From positions 2,063,501-2,127,500 of the forward strand of contig JBBBDQ010001275.1 of NCBI GenBank assembly GCA_037127315.1: a stretch of 64,000 nt of DNA, read 5' to 3'. Shown in pieces: positions 1 to 10,639 of the stretch (the stretch's first letter is position 1; every line of letters begins with the position of its first letter). The position numbers and the translations under genes were made by a program. The notes beneath the pieces are model-generated. The model did not search any database and was not told the origin of the DNA. It saw only the letters and a list, made by a program, of their open reading frames with translations. The stretch comes from Ascarosepion bandense. Taxonomy: Eukaryota > Mollusca > Cephalopoda > Sepiida > Sepiidae.

Positions 1-117
1 TGTCATCTACATACAAGCCTGTTTCGCAGTATCACAGCTCATCAGTGTGGTTAGATATTTATTTGTCTCCGGCCAGAATCAAAACTTGACCAACTGGTGT
101 CAGTCAGAGTTGCTAAC

Positions 118-118
<1 letters not shown>
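1..118 (-). repeat. tRNA-like/hammerhead SINE-type element, copy 1
   Basis: Read on the minus strand, this holds a tRNA-like head (B-box-like stretch around 75-90), a spacer, then a hammerhead-type core, and its 3' side leaves the window. The same order recurs at 19955-20085, 50730-50865 and, on the plus strand, 30425-30545. Its 5' side abuts a (TA)n tract. The element encodes no protein. That it is pol III-transcribed is inferred from the box-like motifs, not shown. Confidence 0.55.
7..50 (-). ncRNA. Hammerhead ribozyme-like motif (core intact)
   Basis: The minus strand reads CCACA, CTGATGA, a stem II hairpin (GCTGTGATACTGC, one mismatch), GAAA, a short stem III (ACAGG/CTTGT) and a UA cleavage position. 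The stem I partner TGTAG follows, with four of five pairs to CCACA. This is the type I arrangement known from Penelope-like and SINE-like elements. Activity is uncertain because stems I and II each have a mismatch. Confidence 0.5.

Positions 119-151
<33 letters not shown>
118..151. repeat. (TA)n microsatellite
   Basis: An uninterrupted TA dinucleotide tract lies between the tRNA-like/hammerhead element and element E. Confidence 0.9.
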
Positions 152-152
<1 letters not shown>

Positions 153-153
<1 letters not shown>

Positions 154-862
154 TAGCAGTATAGCCCAGTGTTGCTCGGGTGTAATGAAAGCTTTAAAAC
201 TAATCCATGGTCCTGGAGCTCAGACTCTTCGGACGTTGGCACGAAAGACTAAAAAGCAAAAGTTATTTCCAGTTAAAGCAAAACCGTAGACTGAAAGAAA
301 AATGAATGGATGTAAGTCAGATTTTGATTTCTTGGTATCGATATCAAATAAGTTTTTTGTCATAAAAAGAATTTTGAAGGCTAAATAAGTCCTCTGAGTA
401 AATGGTATCATGGCTGAGACTAAGAACTACAATTATACCTACTTAGAGCCAAACCCGAAGCAAAAACTAAAATAAAAGGGCTGAAAAAAATACAGGCATA
501 CAGGCAGATAAACAGACACACACACAAACATCTTACCTTTTATATATATATATATATATATTTTATCGATTTTCTGCACTATTGTAAGAACTGCAACCTT
601 GAAACTTCTGAATATCGTTTCTTGTGTCTTTGTCTATGAGTGTATCAAATTTGATTAAAATCAGACCACTCCTTCTATAACCCGATTTTTTCGATTATCA
701 ATTATAAATATATATCGGGGGTACCTTGACACAAAACCTAGCTAAGAACACTCACAGACACTTATTGTACAACTGTGTAAGTTTTCAAGAAAACCGGTTC
801 AGCCATTTTGGAGTCTATAGGTAATGGACACACACAGACAAAGTTTCATTTGTAAATAAGTT
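153..862 (+). repeat. Element E, long form
   Basis: It begins actagcagtatagcccagtg and ends with an AC-rich stretch followed by aaagtttcatttgtaaataag. Four copies occur in the window (also 5592-6070 minus, 20352-20703, 22732-23535). This copy has an internal module of about 250 bp, including its own (TA)n, that the copies at 5.6 and 20.3 kb lack. There is no credible ORF. It is a non-autonomous dispersed repeat of unknown class. Confidence 0.75.
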
Positions 863-907
863 CAGATATACATAATAAAGAAAAAGAAAAAATAGGAAAC
901 GTATCTA

Positions 908-949
908 AATCTAACATGTTTCACTTTCATTAAAGCTTTTTCAGAAACT
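908..949 (-). ncRNA. Degenerate hammerhead-like motif
   Basis: The minus strand reads AGTTT, CTGAAAA, an AGCTTT hairpin, GAAACATGTT, AGATT. Stem I pairs completely if G-U pairs are allowed. The core GA is altered (CUGAAAA instead of CUGANGA), so a dead relic is the likeliest reading. It is close in sequence to the pair at 3518-3713. Confidence 0.35.
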
Positions 950-1144
950 GGGAGAAAAATGTAAAAACAACAAAGAGACAGTCTACTGTTACATTGTGAT
1001 TTCAGGTTAATACTTATTGATTAGATATGTGTTAGATGCATTAAAGCAATGGATAATTTTTTGTAAATGTATGTGGGTCGAATATTTTGGATGGTAAAGT
1101 GTATAATAATGTATGTTTGTATAGATTCTGATCCATATATTTAA

Positions 1145-1147
<3 letters not shown>

Positions 1148-1182
<35 letters not shown>
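1148..1182. repeat. (TA)n microsatellite
   Basis: A pure TA tract. The flanks 865-1147 and 1183-1364 show nothing recognisable apart from the hammerhead-like relic. Confidence 0.9.
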
Positions 1183-1185
<3 letters not shown>

Positions 1186-1364
1186 TGACTATACAGGTAG
1201 CACAACTCAGAGTTTCATGAACAACACAATCTTCAGGTGCGAACTAGAGATTGATGATCGCATTGTGCATAAAGCTCTGAGGTGTGTCACTGGTGAGGAT
1301 AAAAAGTATATTTATTAAGTTACTCCTGAAATGTAGTATTTTATATTATACATTTATATTATAT

Positions 1365-1740
1365 TATTAGGGGGCAATGGATGAACTGTTGTATAAATTA
1401 GACAAAAATAAACCACGGCCTCTAGATGACTTCAGAATCTCCTGCAAATCTTGACAGGCATGAGAGACAAACAAAATTCTTCTAATACCAAAGATGAACT
1501 GAAGAAAAGCATTCACCAATTTAAACAAGGAGACCGTCCAAAAGAATTGCAGGAGATTCCAAAATTGTCTGAAGGCCATAGCAGAATCTAGTGGTCATTT
1601 TATTGATTAAATTTACTCTTTCGTCTTTCAAGACATTTTTGTGTAATTTTGATAAATATATCTGTTAAAATGAGATGTCAGTGTTATTTTCATTTTATGC
1701 ATAATTTAAACAACAGTTTAACCATCACACTTTGTATTTA
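1365..1740 (+). mobile_element. Mariner M1 fragment, 3' end
   Basis: Sense-strand remnant of the mariner family seen antisense at 13935-14600 and 45538-47045. It has the C-terminal transposase region (antisense matches to 'KRCRRFQS'-type codons near 1540-1570), then a terminal region ending in atttaaacaacagtttaacc. It is broken by stops. The start near 1367 also resembles the family's terminal inverted repeat, so the copy is internally deleted. Confidence 0.6.
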
Positions 1741-1911
1741 ATGTTTATGCATTATAAATAAGTCAGGCACAAGATGACATGCAAGTAAAATTCTTCACTT
1801 GTCTTAATAAGTTCTTAGATATGTTTAACATTCCAACAGCTTTATTAAAAAAAAAATCTAATTCAGGTATGGATTATTTCTGACCAGAGAACTCCCACCT
1901 GTAGAATATTA

Positions 1912-2683
1912 TTTATTTTTTTTTTTTAATCATCTCACCCCAAGCAAGGCATTCCACTGCCACTATTGCGCATGGGGCTACATAGGGGAAGGTAAAGAGA
2001 AGGAGTGGTTAGACATAGGGGATGTCAGGAGGAAGGTGACAGATGAGTAAGGATACCAAGGATGAGGGTTGGGCAGATGGGAAGTGTTTGATAGAATGGG
2101 AGCAGGTTAGTGTGTTAGGAGGTGTCTATTGACTTTACATTTAAACTCCTGGAGATTGTAGCCGTCAGGGAAGCAATCGTGTGGAAGAGAATTCCACAGT
2201 CGGGAAGTGCAAGGAAAGAAACTGTTGGAGTAGAAGTTACGGCTGCATTTTATCGGTTTCACTGTAAAAGGGTGGGATCTAGTTGCTAATCTAGTATCTC
2301 GTGTAAATTCGTATTTAGGGGGCACCAGTGCTCTAAGTTCATCGGAGCAGGAGCCGTGAAAGTATTTATAGAAGAGACACAGGGAAGCCATGTTGCGCCG
2401 GTGGGAGAGAGACTGCAGGCAGTCTGCCAAGTCGGTATCTATCACATTACAGACCCTCCTCTGAACCTTATCGAGAAGCCCGAGGAGAACAGCAGGGGCA
2501 CCCGACCAGATATGGCAGCAGTATTCAATGCACGGGCGGATGGTAGATTTGTAAATGTGCAGGATAGATTTAGACGGAAAAAACTTCTGGGCTCTACACA
2601 GAGAACCGACTTTCATAGCAGCGGATTTAGCAATGGATTCGATATAGTCATTCCATTTGAGGTCCGCTGAAAGTGTGAGACCA
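1912..2683 (-). mobile_element. LINE A, 5'-truncated copy
   Basis: A jockey-like non-LTR retrotransposon 3' end on the minus strand. The tail lies at 1912-1990 (poly-T on plus, then aatcatctcaccccaagcaa), followed by the 3' UTR and the last RT codons. It is truncated upstream of the RT catalytic motifs. It belongs to the family at 24850, 33478, 53527 and 59885 (+) and 35323, 52583 and 61258 (-). Confidence 0.85.
2107..2670 (-). pseudogene. LINE A reverse transcriptase C-terminal region
   Basis: An open frame of about 188 codons. It includes the conserved tail segments 'IYKSTIRPCIEYC', 'WSGAP', 'LDKVQRRVCN', 'LFYKYFHG' and 'TSRLWNSLP', typical of the region after the RT domain in jockey/CR1-like LINEs. 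It ends at a stop before the 3' UTR. The catalytic (F/Y)xDD segment is absent through 5' truncation, so it cannot act alone. The frame is intact, suggesting a fairly young insertion. Confidence 0.8.
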
Positions 2684-2689
2684 TATCAT

Positions 2690-3490
2690 AAGTCACAAAT
2701 AAAATCATATTAATATTTCAAAATTGAACTTCAAAAAAGGAAGTAACATTTAGAGAATACTTTTTGTCTATCAAAATTAACAGATTCTTGGACTTTCAAA
2801 ATGGTAAAGCAAACAAGACTACAAAAAAAAAATGCAATTTATTTATTTTTTATAATTTTAATATTGACATAATGAAAAAGCAATTAAAAACATAACCAAC
2901 CAGAGCATATCAATAATCAATCCTAACAAACAACTAAGCTTTATAATCTACTATAAAAAGTTTAAAACATTTAATTTAATTATTATCAATAACATCAGGC
3001 CTTAAACATTTTCCCTGTGCAAAAATAAAGTTATCTATGAATTCTCATGAGCCTCTGAAAGATTGCATTTCCAACACTAATAATCAAAAAACAATGCATG
3101 CACCACACTGTCTTGCTGACTGACTTGACACCTGTCAAAACTCAGTGCAATCCGTGCACACATTGATCCATACATGTACAACCAAATATAATGATCATCA
3201 TCTGACAAATATTAGATAATAGCAAAATATTCTATAGTGCCCAATGCAAGAAAAGACTCAAAACTCTAGAGGTTATTATTATACAAACTAAACAGCCCAC
3301 ATTAAATAAAATATCACTCACCACAGAAGATAAAATATAATTAATGAGTTCATATATTGTATTAGTATTTGGACAGTTTACCCACAACTTTAAGCTTAAT
3401 TATTTGAATGAATACTAGATACCTAAATATATTCCGCTTATATATATGAGTTGAATATATTGATCAAAATCCGACAAGATGAATAAGTAA
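2690..3490. other. No recognisable feature
   Basis: AT-rich sequence without a convincing ORF, repeat boundary or RNA gene. Confidence 0.6.
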
Positions 3491-3517
3491 AAAACAGGCA
3501 GGAAAAAAAATGTCTTT

Positions 3518-3556
3518 AATCTAACATGTTTCATTTTAACAAGCTTCCTCAAGATT
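3518..3556 (-). ncRNA. Hammerhead-like relic, left arm
   Basis: The minus strand has stem I AATCT/AGATT, a TGAGGA core missing the leading C, an AAGCTT..AAAAT hairpin, an intact GAAA, then CATGTT. One core position is lost, so it is probably inactive. Confidence 0.35.
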
Positions 3557-3673
3557 TTTTAAAGATGAATGATTTAAAAAAACTTTTTAAAATTTAAAAA
3601 AATCTTTTTACTGTCTCAGTGAATTTTTCAAAGATTTTTTAACAGTTTTTTTTAAATAATTCTTCTTTAAAAA

Positions 3674-3713
3674 AATCTCTGAAGAAGCTTCTTAAAGCAA
3701 AACATGTTAGATT
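3674..3713 (+). ncRNA. Hammerhead-like relic, right arm
   Basis: Stem I AATCT/AGATT pairs perfectly. The core CTGAAGA fits CUGANGA, stem II is GCTT/AAGC, and a short ACATGT stem III leads to a GUU cleavage site. The GAAA box reads AAAA, so loss of G12 predicts inactivity. Confidence 0.4.
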
Positions 3714-3742
3714 AAAGACAGCTTTTCCTACCTGTTCTTTAC

Positions 3743-3745
<3 letters not shown>

Positions 3746-3777
<32 letters not shown>

Positions 3778-3977
3778 TCATTTGGAAATGAGTTAGTTCA
3801 CAATCTTGGTTTATTTTTAAATAACTCATTTCTAATTGAAAAATATTCAAAAGCCTGACAATATAATCGTATTGAACAGTTTATAATACAATGGTGAACT
3901 AGTCTAATTTAATGATGACCAAAAACTAACTAATTAACTAATTCATATATATGTATATATATATATATATATATATG
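3746..3977. repeat. Two (TA)n microsatellites
   Basis: TA tracts at about 3746-3776 and 3945-3976, separated by roughly 170 bp with no other feature. Confidence 0.85.
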
Positions 3978-4088
3978 AATGAATGAATAAAAAAGAGACA
4001 AGAGAAAAACTATATTTAGTCTTAGCCAACTCATTTCATCATCTGGACAAATGAAATGATTTTGTTTTTCACAAAGTATCTATAAACA

Positions 4089-4388
4089 CATGGGGCAATG
4101 GATATCAGCTCGAAACGAGAAATCAGGGAGCCGAGTTCGAATTCCAGTTGAATTCATTGCATTCATTACGCACAAATACCCTAGGGAAAGGTATTAATCT
4201 GTCTCTTCCTTCCAGTTATGGGTTAAATAACAAGACAGATTGGGTTTTATAGCTTTGGCTAGCAACCACTCTACCGCAGAAAGCAATGGCAACCTACTGC
4301 GGGATAATCTTCTGCCCAGTCAGTCATGTCTCTTTCAAGACATGATCGCCCAAGCGTGTTTCATATATGGCACTTAAGTGACTGACTG
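4089..4388 (+). repeat. tRNA-derived SINE with target-site duplication
   Basis: It begins with a tRNA-like head (A box gggcaatggatatcagctc, B box gagttcgaattcc), has the family core (ggaaaggtattaatctgtct) and ends in ggcacttaagtgactgactg. The 11-bp direct repeat atctataaaca flanks it at 4078-4088 and 4389-4399, defining both ends. This is the reference copy for the family here. Pol III transcription and LINE-driven retrotransposition are family knowledge. Confidence 0.9.
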
Positions 4389-4399
4389 ATCTATAAACA

Positions 4400-5160
4400 A
4401 AAGTTAAATGTTATTAAATTTTTTTTAAATTACAAAACACTCATAAACATTTCTCAGATTAACTGGAATGTTTAGATATTAGATATTAAATTACATCACT
4501 CAGCATCCTTGAAAATTTAAAAATGTAAAACCCGAGCTATCAAGTCTCGTAAGTATGATAATATATTATGAGAATGATTTTGCATCCTTTTCCCCATCAA
4601 GACAATCTTTAGCTCAAGTTTCTGCACGTGATGATTTATCTGAACCCTAGCAGTCACGTTCTTTTCATGAAAGTTTCCTCATATATTTTGCAAATCAATG
4701 TACCCAGTTTGTTCTGCAAAATATGAATCCACTTCCTGTTGTCGTAGCTGGCTGAATTTCTTATTTTATTTTAGTCTGTTCATATTTTTGGAGCCCATTT
4801 CTTGCTATGCATGCCTAATGGAGAAGCATAAGTTCTTTTTCTTTCAATTCCCGTGTTGATGATTTCAAGAATTTGTGGGCATAAAGAGGGAAAGCATGGG
4901 AGGAAGCCTTTGACGAGCCAGTGTAAGCATTGGGGAATCATTTTTTTTTTCTCAATGCAGTTAGGAGAGTTTTTTTTGCTTTTTCTGTAGGAATGAATGG
5001 GTATCATCTTTATGTCCATGAATTCTATATTAAGAAACAGTGAAAATACAGGAATGCTTAACTTTAGCTTTTAAAACTTTTGACATTTGAGATATCAAGA
5101 TGTCTAAGATAACCAACACCAATTTAGATTTCTACTGCTTTTGTTTTTACCCCTATCATT
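4400..5160. other. No recognisable feature
   Basis: No convincing ORF, RNA gene or family member seen. Short ORFs here have no recognisable motif. Confidence 0.55.
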
Positions 5161-5161
5161 T

Positions 5162-5166
5162 TTAGA

Positions 5167-5231
<65 letters not shown>
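5162..5231. repeat. (CT)n(TA)n compound microsatellite
   Basis: A CT tract runs directly into a TA tract next to a minus-strand SINE. Confidence 0.9.
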
Positions 5232-5237
<6 letters not shown>

Positions 5238-5540
5238 TATCAGTTAATTGCCATATGTGATACATGCCTAGGTGATCATGTCTCAAAAGAAACATGACTG
5301 ACTGAACAGAAGATTTTCCCACAGTAGGTTGCCATTATTTTCTGCATTAGACTGATTGCCAACCAAGGCTATAGAACCCAATCTGTACTGCTATTTAGTC
5401 CATTGCTGGAAGAAGCAGAAATGGATTAATATCTTTCCCAAGAGTAATTATGTGTAAGTGAATGTATTGAATTCAACTGGAATTCAAGCTCTGCTCCCTG
5501 ATTTCTCATTTCAAGCCAATAACCACTCCACCATAACACA
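5238..5540 (-). repeat. tRNA-derived SINE
   Basis: A reverse-strand copy: the 3' end lies at 5238 (cagttaattgccatatgtga) and the tRNA-like head near 5490-5540 (caataaccactccaccataa). Diverged from 4089-4388 but collinear over the full length. Followed by (AC)n(CT)n(TA)n at 5538-5592. Confidence 0.85.
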
Positions 5541-5592
5541 CACACACTCTCTCTCTCTCTCTCTCTCCTTATATATATATATATATATATAT
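5538..5592. repeat. (AC)n(CT)n(TA)n compound microsatellite
   Basis: Three adjoining dinucleotide tracts between a SINE and element E. Confidence 0.9.
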
Positions 5593-6069
5593 AAATCTAA
5601 ACTTATTTATAAATGGAACTTTGTCTGTATGTGTGTGTGTGTGTATGTCCGTTGCCTATAGACTCCGAAACGGCTGAAATGATTTTCTTGAAAATTTACA
5701 CAGTTGTACTATAAGCGTCTGCAAGAGTTCTTAGCTAGATTCTGTGTTGAGGTACCCTCGATAAATATCAAAAATCGATAATCGAAAAAATCGGGTTATA
5801 GAAGGAGTGGTCCGATTTTAATCAAACGATATTCAGAAGTTTCAAGGTTGCAGTTCTTGCAATAGTGCAGAAAATTTGATATCGATACCAGGAAATCAAA
5901 ATTTGACTTACATCCATTCATTTTTCTTTCAGTCTACGGTTTCGCTTTAACTAGAAACAACTATTGCTTTTTAGTCTTTTGTGCCAACATCCAAAGAGTC
6001 TGAGCTCCAGGACCATGGATTAGTTTTAAAGCTTTCATTACACCCAAGCAATGCCAGGCTATACTGCTA

Positions 6070-6070
<1 letters not shown>
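5592..6070 (-). repeat. Element E, short form
   Basis: Reverse-strand copy, with its 3' end (gt-rich) at 5592-5645 and its head tatactgctagta at about 6060-6072. It runs straight from the 'gatatcgatacc' region to the 'ttctgcac' region, so it lacks the internal module of the 153-862 copy. Followed by (TA)n at 6072-6111. Confidence 0.75.

Positions 6071-6071
<1 letters not shown>

Positions 6072-6111
<40 letters not shown>
6072..6111. repeat. (TA)n microsatellite
   Basis: A pure TA tract of about 20 units. Confidence 0.9.
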
Positions 6112-6114
<3 letters not shown>

Positions 6115-6136
6115 TGGGCACCAAAGTCAACATCTA

Positions 6137-6182
6137 GAGGCCCTGACGATTGCAGTTAAGCATGAAACAGGCTGTTGCCTTT
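6137..6182 (+). ncRNA. Hammerhead ribozyme-like motif
   Basis: GAGGCC precedes core CTGACGA (valid CUGANGA), then stem II TTGC/GCA with an AGTTAA loop, an intact GAAA, stem III ACAG/CTGT and a GUU cleavage site. The downstream GCCTTT pairs with the upstream strand at five of six positions. A degraded relative is at about 21960-22010. Short helices leave room for chance. Confidence 0.4.
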
Positions 6183-6483
6183 GGGTGTTGACTTCAATGT
6201 TTACTTTATATATTTATATTTATATATATTATATCCCTGATACTGAGCTCTTTAACCCATAAATGTCACATACTTTAAACTTATTGACATTATTTACATT
6301 TTTCAGACTTTTGTCTTCATCTATCATATATTCATGATGCTTCATGTGTGTGTGTGTTGATTGATTTTGTTTAGTGGCATATAAACATTCTTATGGGTTA
6401 TTTAATGCTGAAATCTAAATACTTTGAACACAATTCTTTTCTTCAACTAAATATATTTTGAATGCAATTGTATGCCTTCAATT

Positions 6484-6842
6484 ACAGATAAAATGTATTG
6501 TTGGTAAAATGTATTGTTGGTAAAATGTATTGTTGGTAACTCTACTATAAAATGTATTGCTCTTAATTTAATCATAAATATGTATTGTTGGTAATTTTCC
6601 TATAAATACAAACTGTTGGTAATTTTCCTATAAATACAAACTGTTGGTAATTTTACTATAAATACAAACTGTTGGTAATTTTACTATAAATACAAACTGT
6701 TGGTAATTTTCCTATAAATGCAAACTGTTGGTAATTTTCCTATAAATACAAACTGTTGGTAATTTTCCTATAAATACAAACTGTTGGTAATTTTACTATA
6801 AATACAAACTGTTGGTAATTTTACTATAAATAAGTATTGTTT
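6484..6842. repeat. 28-bp minisatellite
   Basis: Unit near tataaatacaaactgttggt plus aattttcc (28 bp). About eight to nine clear copies lie at 6600-6840, preceded by more diverged units (aaaatgtattgttggt) from 6488. Units alternate tttacta and tttccta variants, which suggests expansion of two-unit blocks. It is non-coding. Confidence 0.9.
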
Positions 6843-7074
6843 GTAGTGTGTGTATGAAAAAGAGAGAGAGAGCATAGAAATATATAAATTATGATGATTA
6901 TCAGTTTTCGCAGACTTAAGTAATCATCAGATCATTTCATGTTTATTAAAAGCATTAAACTACTTCTAACTGTGCAGTATTGATTTCTATCACAACACTG
7001 CGAAAATAAACAAGTACTCTCTTCCTACTATTGAGCAGTCTTCTCAAATAGAACAAATTTTTAACTATTTATAT

Positions 7075-7347
7075 TGTTATGGTGAAACACACCTATTCCT
7101 CAGATAATGGACTCTCCCTCCTATATTAATAAGAGTTAACAGGAAGTTAACTCGAGAAGTTCTAGAGAGTTCTATTGGAGTTCAGTAGAGCTACTAGGCA
7201 GTTGATATTAGTCGGCAGTTAGCTGAATACTAAGGAGTCAGCTTTCAGTGGAAGATTACCAAGTTCCTTACATTTAGGGTGTGTTAAGTCGATTAGCAAC
7301 TGACATAGCACGATAATAACCTTCAGTGTGAAAACTACTCCACAACA
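7075..7347. mobile_element. Possible solo LTR
   Basis: A 273-bp block that starts TGTTATGGTG and ends CCACAACA, so it has TG..CA ends, and is close in length to the 266-bp solo LTR at 57471-57736. The flanking pentamers tatat and cacat match at only three of five positions. The boundaries are therefore tentative, and no internal gag-pol is present. Confidence 0.35.
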
Positions 7348-7351
7348 CACA

Positions 7352-7358
7352 TAATTTT

Positions 7359-7390
<32 letters not shown>

Positions 7391-7404
7391 CACACACACA
7401 CACA
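7352..7404. repeat. (TA)n(CA)n microsatellite
   Basis: A TA tract with one tg interruption runs into CA repeats. Confidence 0.85.
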
Positions 7405-7560
7405 GACACAAAGAAAAGAAAAGTCAGCACATAATTAAACATTTACAAATCCTGATTTATTTTGACAAGTGGGTTAACATTTGTCTTGTCAGATCACAAA
7501 AAATTTTTCATGATCCGACAAGACAAGGGTTAACTCGCCTGTCAAAATAAATCAAAATTT
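7405..7560. repeat. Hairpin element (J)
   Basis: Arms of about 45 bp at 7452-7497 and 7508-7552 (gatttattttgacaagtggg against its reverse complement), with a loop of about 10 nt. The left flank (agcacataattaaacattta) recurs at 20750-20805. It looks like a small palindromic mobile repeat. No transposase is seen. Confidence 0.6.
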
Positions 7561-8035
7561 ATTTCTGTATATTATTTTGCCCTGGATAATATCCAGTGGT
7601 CTCTCTATTTTATATTTTATATTAAATAGATAAATTTTTGGATTATACTCTCTGTTTTATGGATTTTGATGTTATTTCCTATATGTGTGTGTGTGTGTGT
7701 GTGTATGCGTTTATTGATATATATTTTGAAAAATTAAACTGTTATAAAATTATTTTATTCCTGATTATATATTTTTGGGTTCTTTTGTTAAAATGTTTTT
7801 TTAAGATATTAATTTCAATTTTTATATTATAGGTTTTGCAAGTGCATAAATGTACTGGTAAAATAAAGAGGAATCATTTTGTATTGGATTTTTGGATTTA
7901 AAACTTGACTTCTGTTGATATTAGTAGATAATGGCAACAGAACCCTAACAGTTTTGTCCTCCTTGTAAGCCCAAATAATCATTCACAAAGATAAAATCTT
8001 TCTAAAAGCCCCATTAATTTAATAGTTTCTTTCTT

Positions 8036-8091
<56 letters not shown>

Positions 8092-9390
8092 CTCTATGTA
8101 GATAGATGGAGAAATTTTTTCAGTCCTCAGAAAGGAATAAATTTCTGCATTACAAGTCTAGAAATTCTTTTGTATGAAATTGTTATTAAATATTTCTGTT
8201 TTTACAATATTTCTACAGTTATTTTTTGTTGTTTTTTATTGAGTGATAAGAAAAATTATGATCCTTGGCAAAAAAACAAGAAAAATAGTCTGAAATTGCT
8301 GAAAATTATTGAAATGATAAATTACTGCAAAATTTCAGTCTTTTCAACAATTGTTCAATGCTGCTTGTATTGTCATTCATTGGCAAGTTAATCATGAATA
8401 AAATGCTGTTATCATCTGTTGTAATGGTAAAAAGAACAATACTGGATGCATTAGATTTAAGTGCTCAAAATATAACTGGGTTTTGAAGCGTTTGATTTTT
8501 ATATCAGGTTTCAAGTGTTTATTTAAAAATGCAGACTGAGAAAAAAATGAGCTGCACTTATTTTCATATTCACATCCAGGTTTGAAATTGGAAAAAGCAT
8601 TTCTATGTATAGGCTTTTAAATCCTATCTCATACATATATATGTATGTGTGTGTGTGTGTACGTGTGTATGTGTGTGTGTGTGTGTGTGGTGATAAATGC
8701 CTCTCTTAGTCATCTTGAAAACATAAATAATAAACTAACTTCAATGAGATAATTGCTGATTATTGGTATTTGACTTAATACAGAATATCCAACTGATTTT
8801 GTTACATCAGTGCTTATTTCAATCATCTTCAGTATTTTATATCTCATATCGATATCGACTTTTGTTCCACGGCTATATATGTGTAGTGATCAGAATAAGC
8901 TGTCTTACTGATGACCCTCATAAACAAACTTAGTCTGTATATTTTTTATTCGTCAATATTGATAAGCATTTTTGTGTAACATGATAGGCTTGAATAAATA
9001 TGTGAAAATGTGAGTAGTTAATTAAGCGTGAGAATTTCAGTTTAGTATAACAAATGAACCCAGGTCAAATGTTAGCTGAAAAAACTGATTAGCAAACAAA
9101 AATTGATCACTTTTAATATGAAACACTGACTTGATAAAAAACCAAAAATTAGTTTTATTAATCTCAAGTTTAATATATGGTCGATAATATTCTGATCCTC
9201 CAAACTTTTGTAGCTAACAACAAATTGTCTGCAAAGTCGAAGAATGTCATGTGGCTCATATGACACCAAAGATTGATTAATATCCATGAATATAAAATTT
9301 TTTATTTTTGGAGCCGTTCTGTGTACAACAAATAAATTGTCAGTGACCGTATCTGAATCTATAGCATTTTTCTACAATTATATAATGGAG
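7560..9390. other. Microsatellite-bearing sequence without genes
   Basis: Contains (GT)n at about 7685-7706, (CT)n(TA)n at 8034-8092 and (GT)n at about 8635-8690. No coding region or known repeat could be supported. Confidence 0.6.
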
Positions 9391-10225
9391 TTCCACATAT
9401 GCAGCCAGTGCAGTGATGAGACATCATTGCTGAGTAGAAGGTTTTCCCAGACTGAAGTCAATGGCCAGGGTGAAGGGTTTCATCTGAGGGAATCAATAGC
9501 TATATATCAGTTAAGGTAAACCGTAAAATTCGCGGATATCAACAATGGTGTTGACCTGGTGAGGAATAAGTGCCACCAGGTCTACTTGCTCGATACATGC
9601 TATGCACGAGTGGCTTTTAACACAGACATGTTGAATGAACTAATGAAATAATCAGCTACACATTGATTACATGACCATATCCACTCACAAGACTGTGTGC
9701 TTATTGCATTTTAGATATAATTTTGGCACAGGTCCATCATTAACGTCATCACAAGACCGATGATGATGATGATGGATAAGTATTATTTAATGAAGATCAA
9801 AACAAATGGCAAAAAATTATCTAATAGAGACAAAAACAAATGCCACCAATGAATTAAAAATGCAGAGTAAAAGTGAGTTACAAGATAAACAGATTTTCAG
9901 CTGAACAGAACCAAAATGGTAACCAATGTAACTTTTATGTAAAGAAGAACCATTCTCATTCCAAAAGTTCTTCAGATATTCATCTTGATGTTTTTTTTTT
10001 CATGTAGAATGTTTTGGAAATTTTTGAAGAACTATCCTTCAAAACAACTTTATTCAAACTTTTCACATGGCAGAAATACATGAATGATTATTTATATACT
10101 CAAGCTCTCCCCTTATAAAGACTGACAATGTTAAGCAATTGAACCCAATTAGACCAACTAGATTGTTCATGATGAGAAAAGAGGATTATTATAATAAACT
10201 TGCTGTTCTTGATTACTTTGGAAAA
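9390..10225. other. No recognisable feature
   Basis: Low-complexity A/T sequence with a short (GAT)n run near 9760. A weak SINE-like resemblance at 9410-9480 was too diverged to call. Confidence 0.5.
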
Positions 10226-10226
10226 A

Positions 10227-10227
<1 letters not shown>

Positions 10228-10264
<37 letters not shown>

Positions 10265-10474
10265 ATATATATTAGAAAAATCAATGGCAAAAAGGAAAAA
10301 AAATTCAACTCAAAACATGTTTAGTAACACAAATATAATTATGGACACTTAATGTATTATATGAAAGATAAATAATATTAATGATAATAAGAATCTACAC
10401 TTTAAACAAAACGTTCACAACTTCTCACACATTTTCCCTAGCAATTTCTATACCAACATCTATTTTTGTTTTCA

Positions 10475-10518
<44 letters not shown>
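10228..10518. repeat. (AC)n and (TA)n microsatellites
   Basis: AC tract at 10228-10262 and TA tract at 10478-10518. The intervening 215 bp shows nothing. Confidence 0.9.
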
Positions 10519-10525
<7 letters not shown>

Positions 10526-10552
10526 AATAAATTTATTACATTTACAATAAGT

Positions 10553-10595
10553 TTGTCTGAAGATGATCTTGGAAAAGATCAAATGTACTAGAGTT
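10553..10595 (+). ncRNA. Hammerhead-like relic, weak
   Basis: CTGAAGA is followed by a good hairpin (GATCTT/AAGATC), but the GAAA box is lost and no stem I is convincing. Listed only because it sits beside (TA)n like the better copies. Confidence 0.2.
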
Positions 10596-10639
10596 AAAAA
10601 AAACTACAATGTCTTCCCTGATTAATTTCATCTTGACTA

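Larger units (their letters stand above)
3493..3738. repeat. Foldback element with inverted hammerhead-like arms
   Basis: Left arm about 3493-3567 and right arm about 3660-3738 are imperfect reverse complements (outer acaggcagg / cctacctgt, inner agcttc), with an A/T-rich loop. Each arm carries a hammerhead-like unit pointing opposite ways: minus at 3518-3556, plus at 3674-3713. Probably two inverted copies of one small element. Confidence 0.6.

Noticed and set aside
4089..4150. tRNA gene at SINE heads
   Set aside because: Box motifs are present, but the cloverleaf is not, and the sequence runs into the SINE core in every copy.
5458..5661. Open frames through SINE and microsatellite sequence (also near 7219, 14564, 21238, 29805, 50504)
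   Set aside because: Long YIYIY, HTHTH or VCVCV runs show they are translations of dinucleotide repeats, not genes.
9286..9519. 77-codon frame considered as a gene fragment
   Set aside because: No known motif; partial SINE-like resemblance is too weak to call either way.
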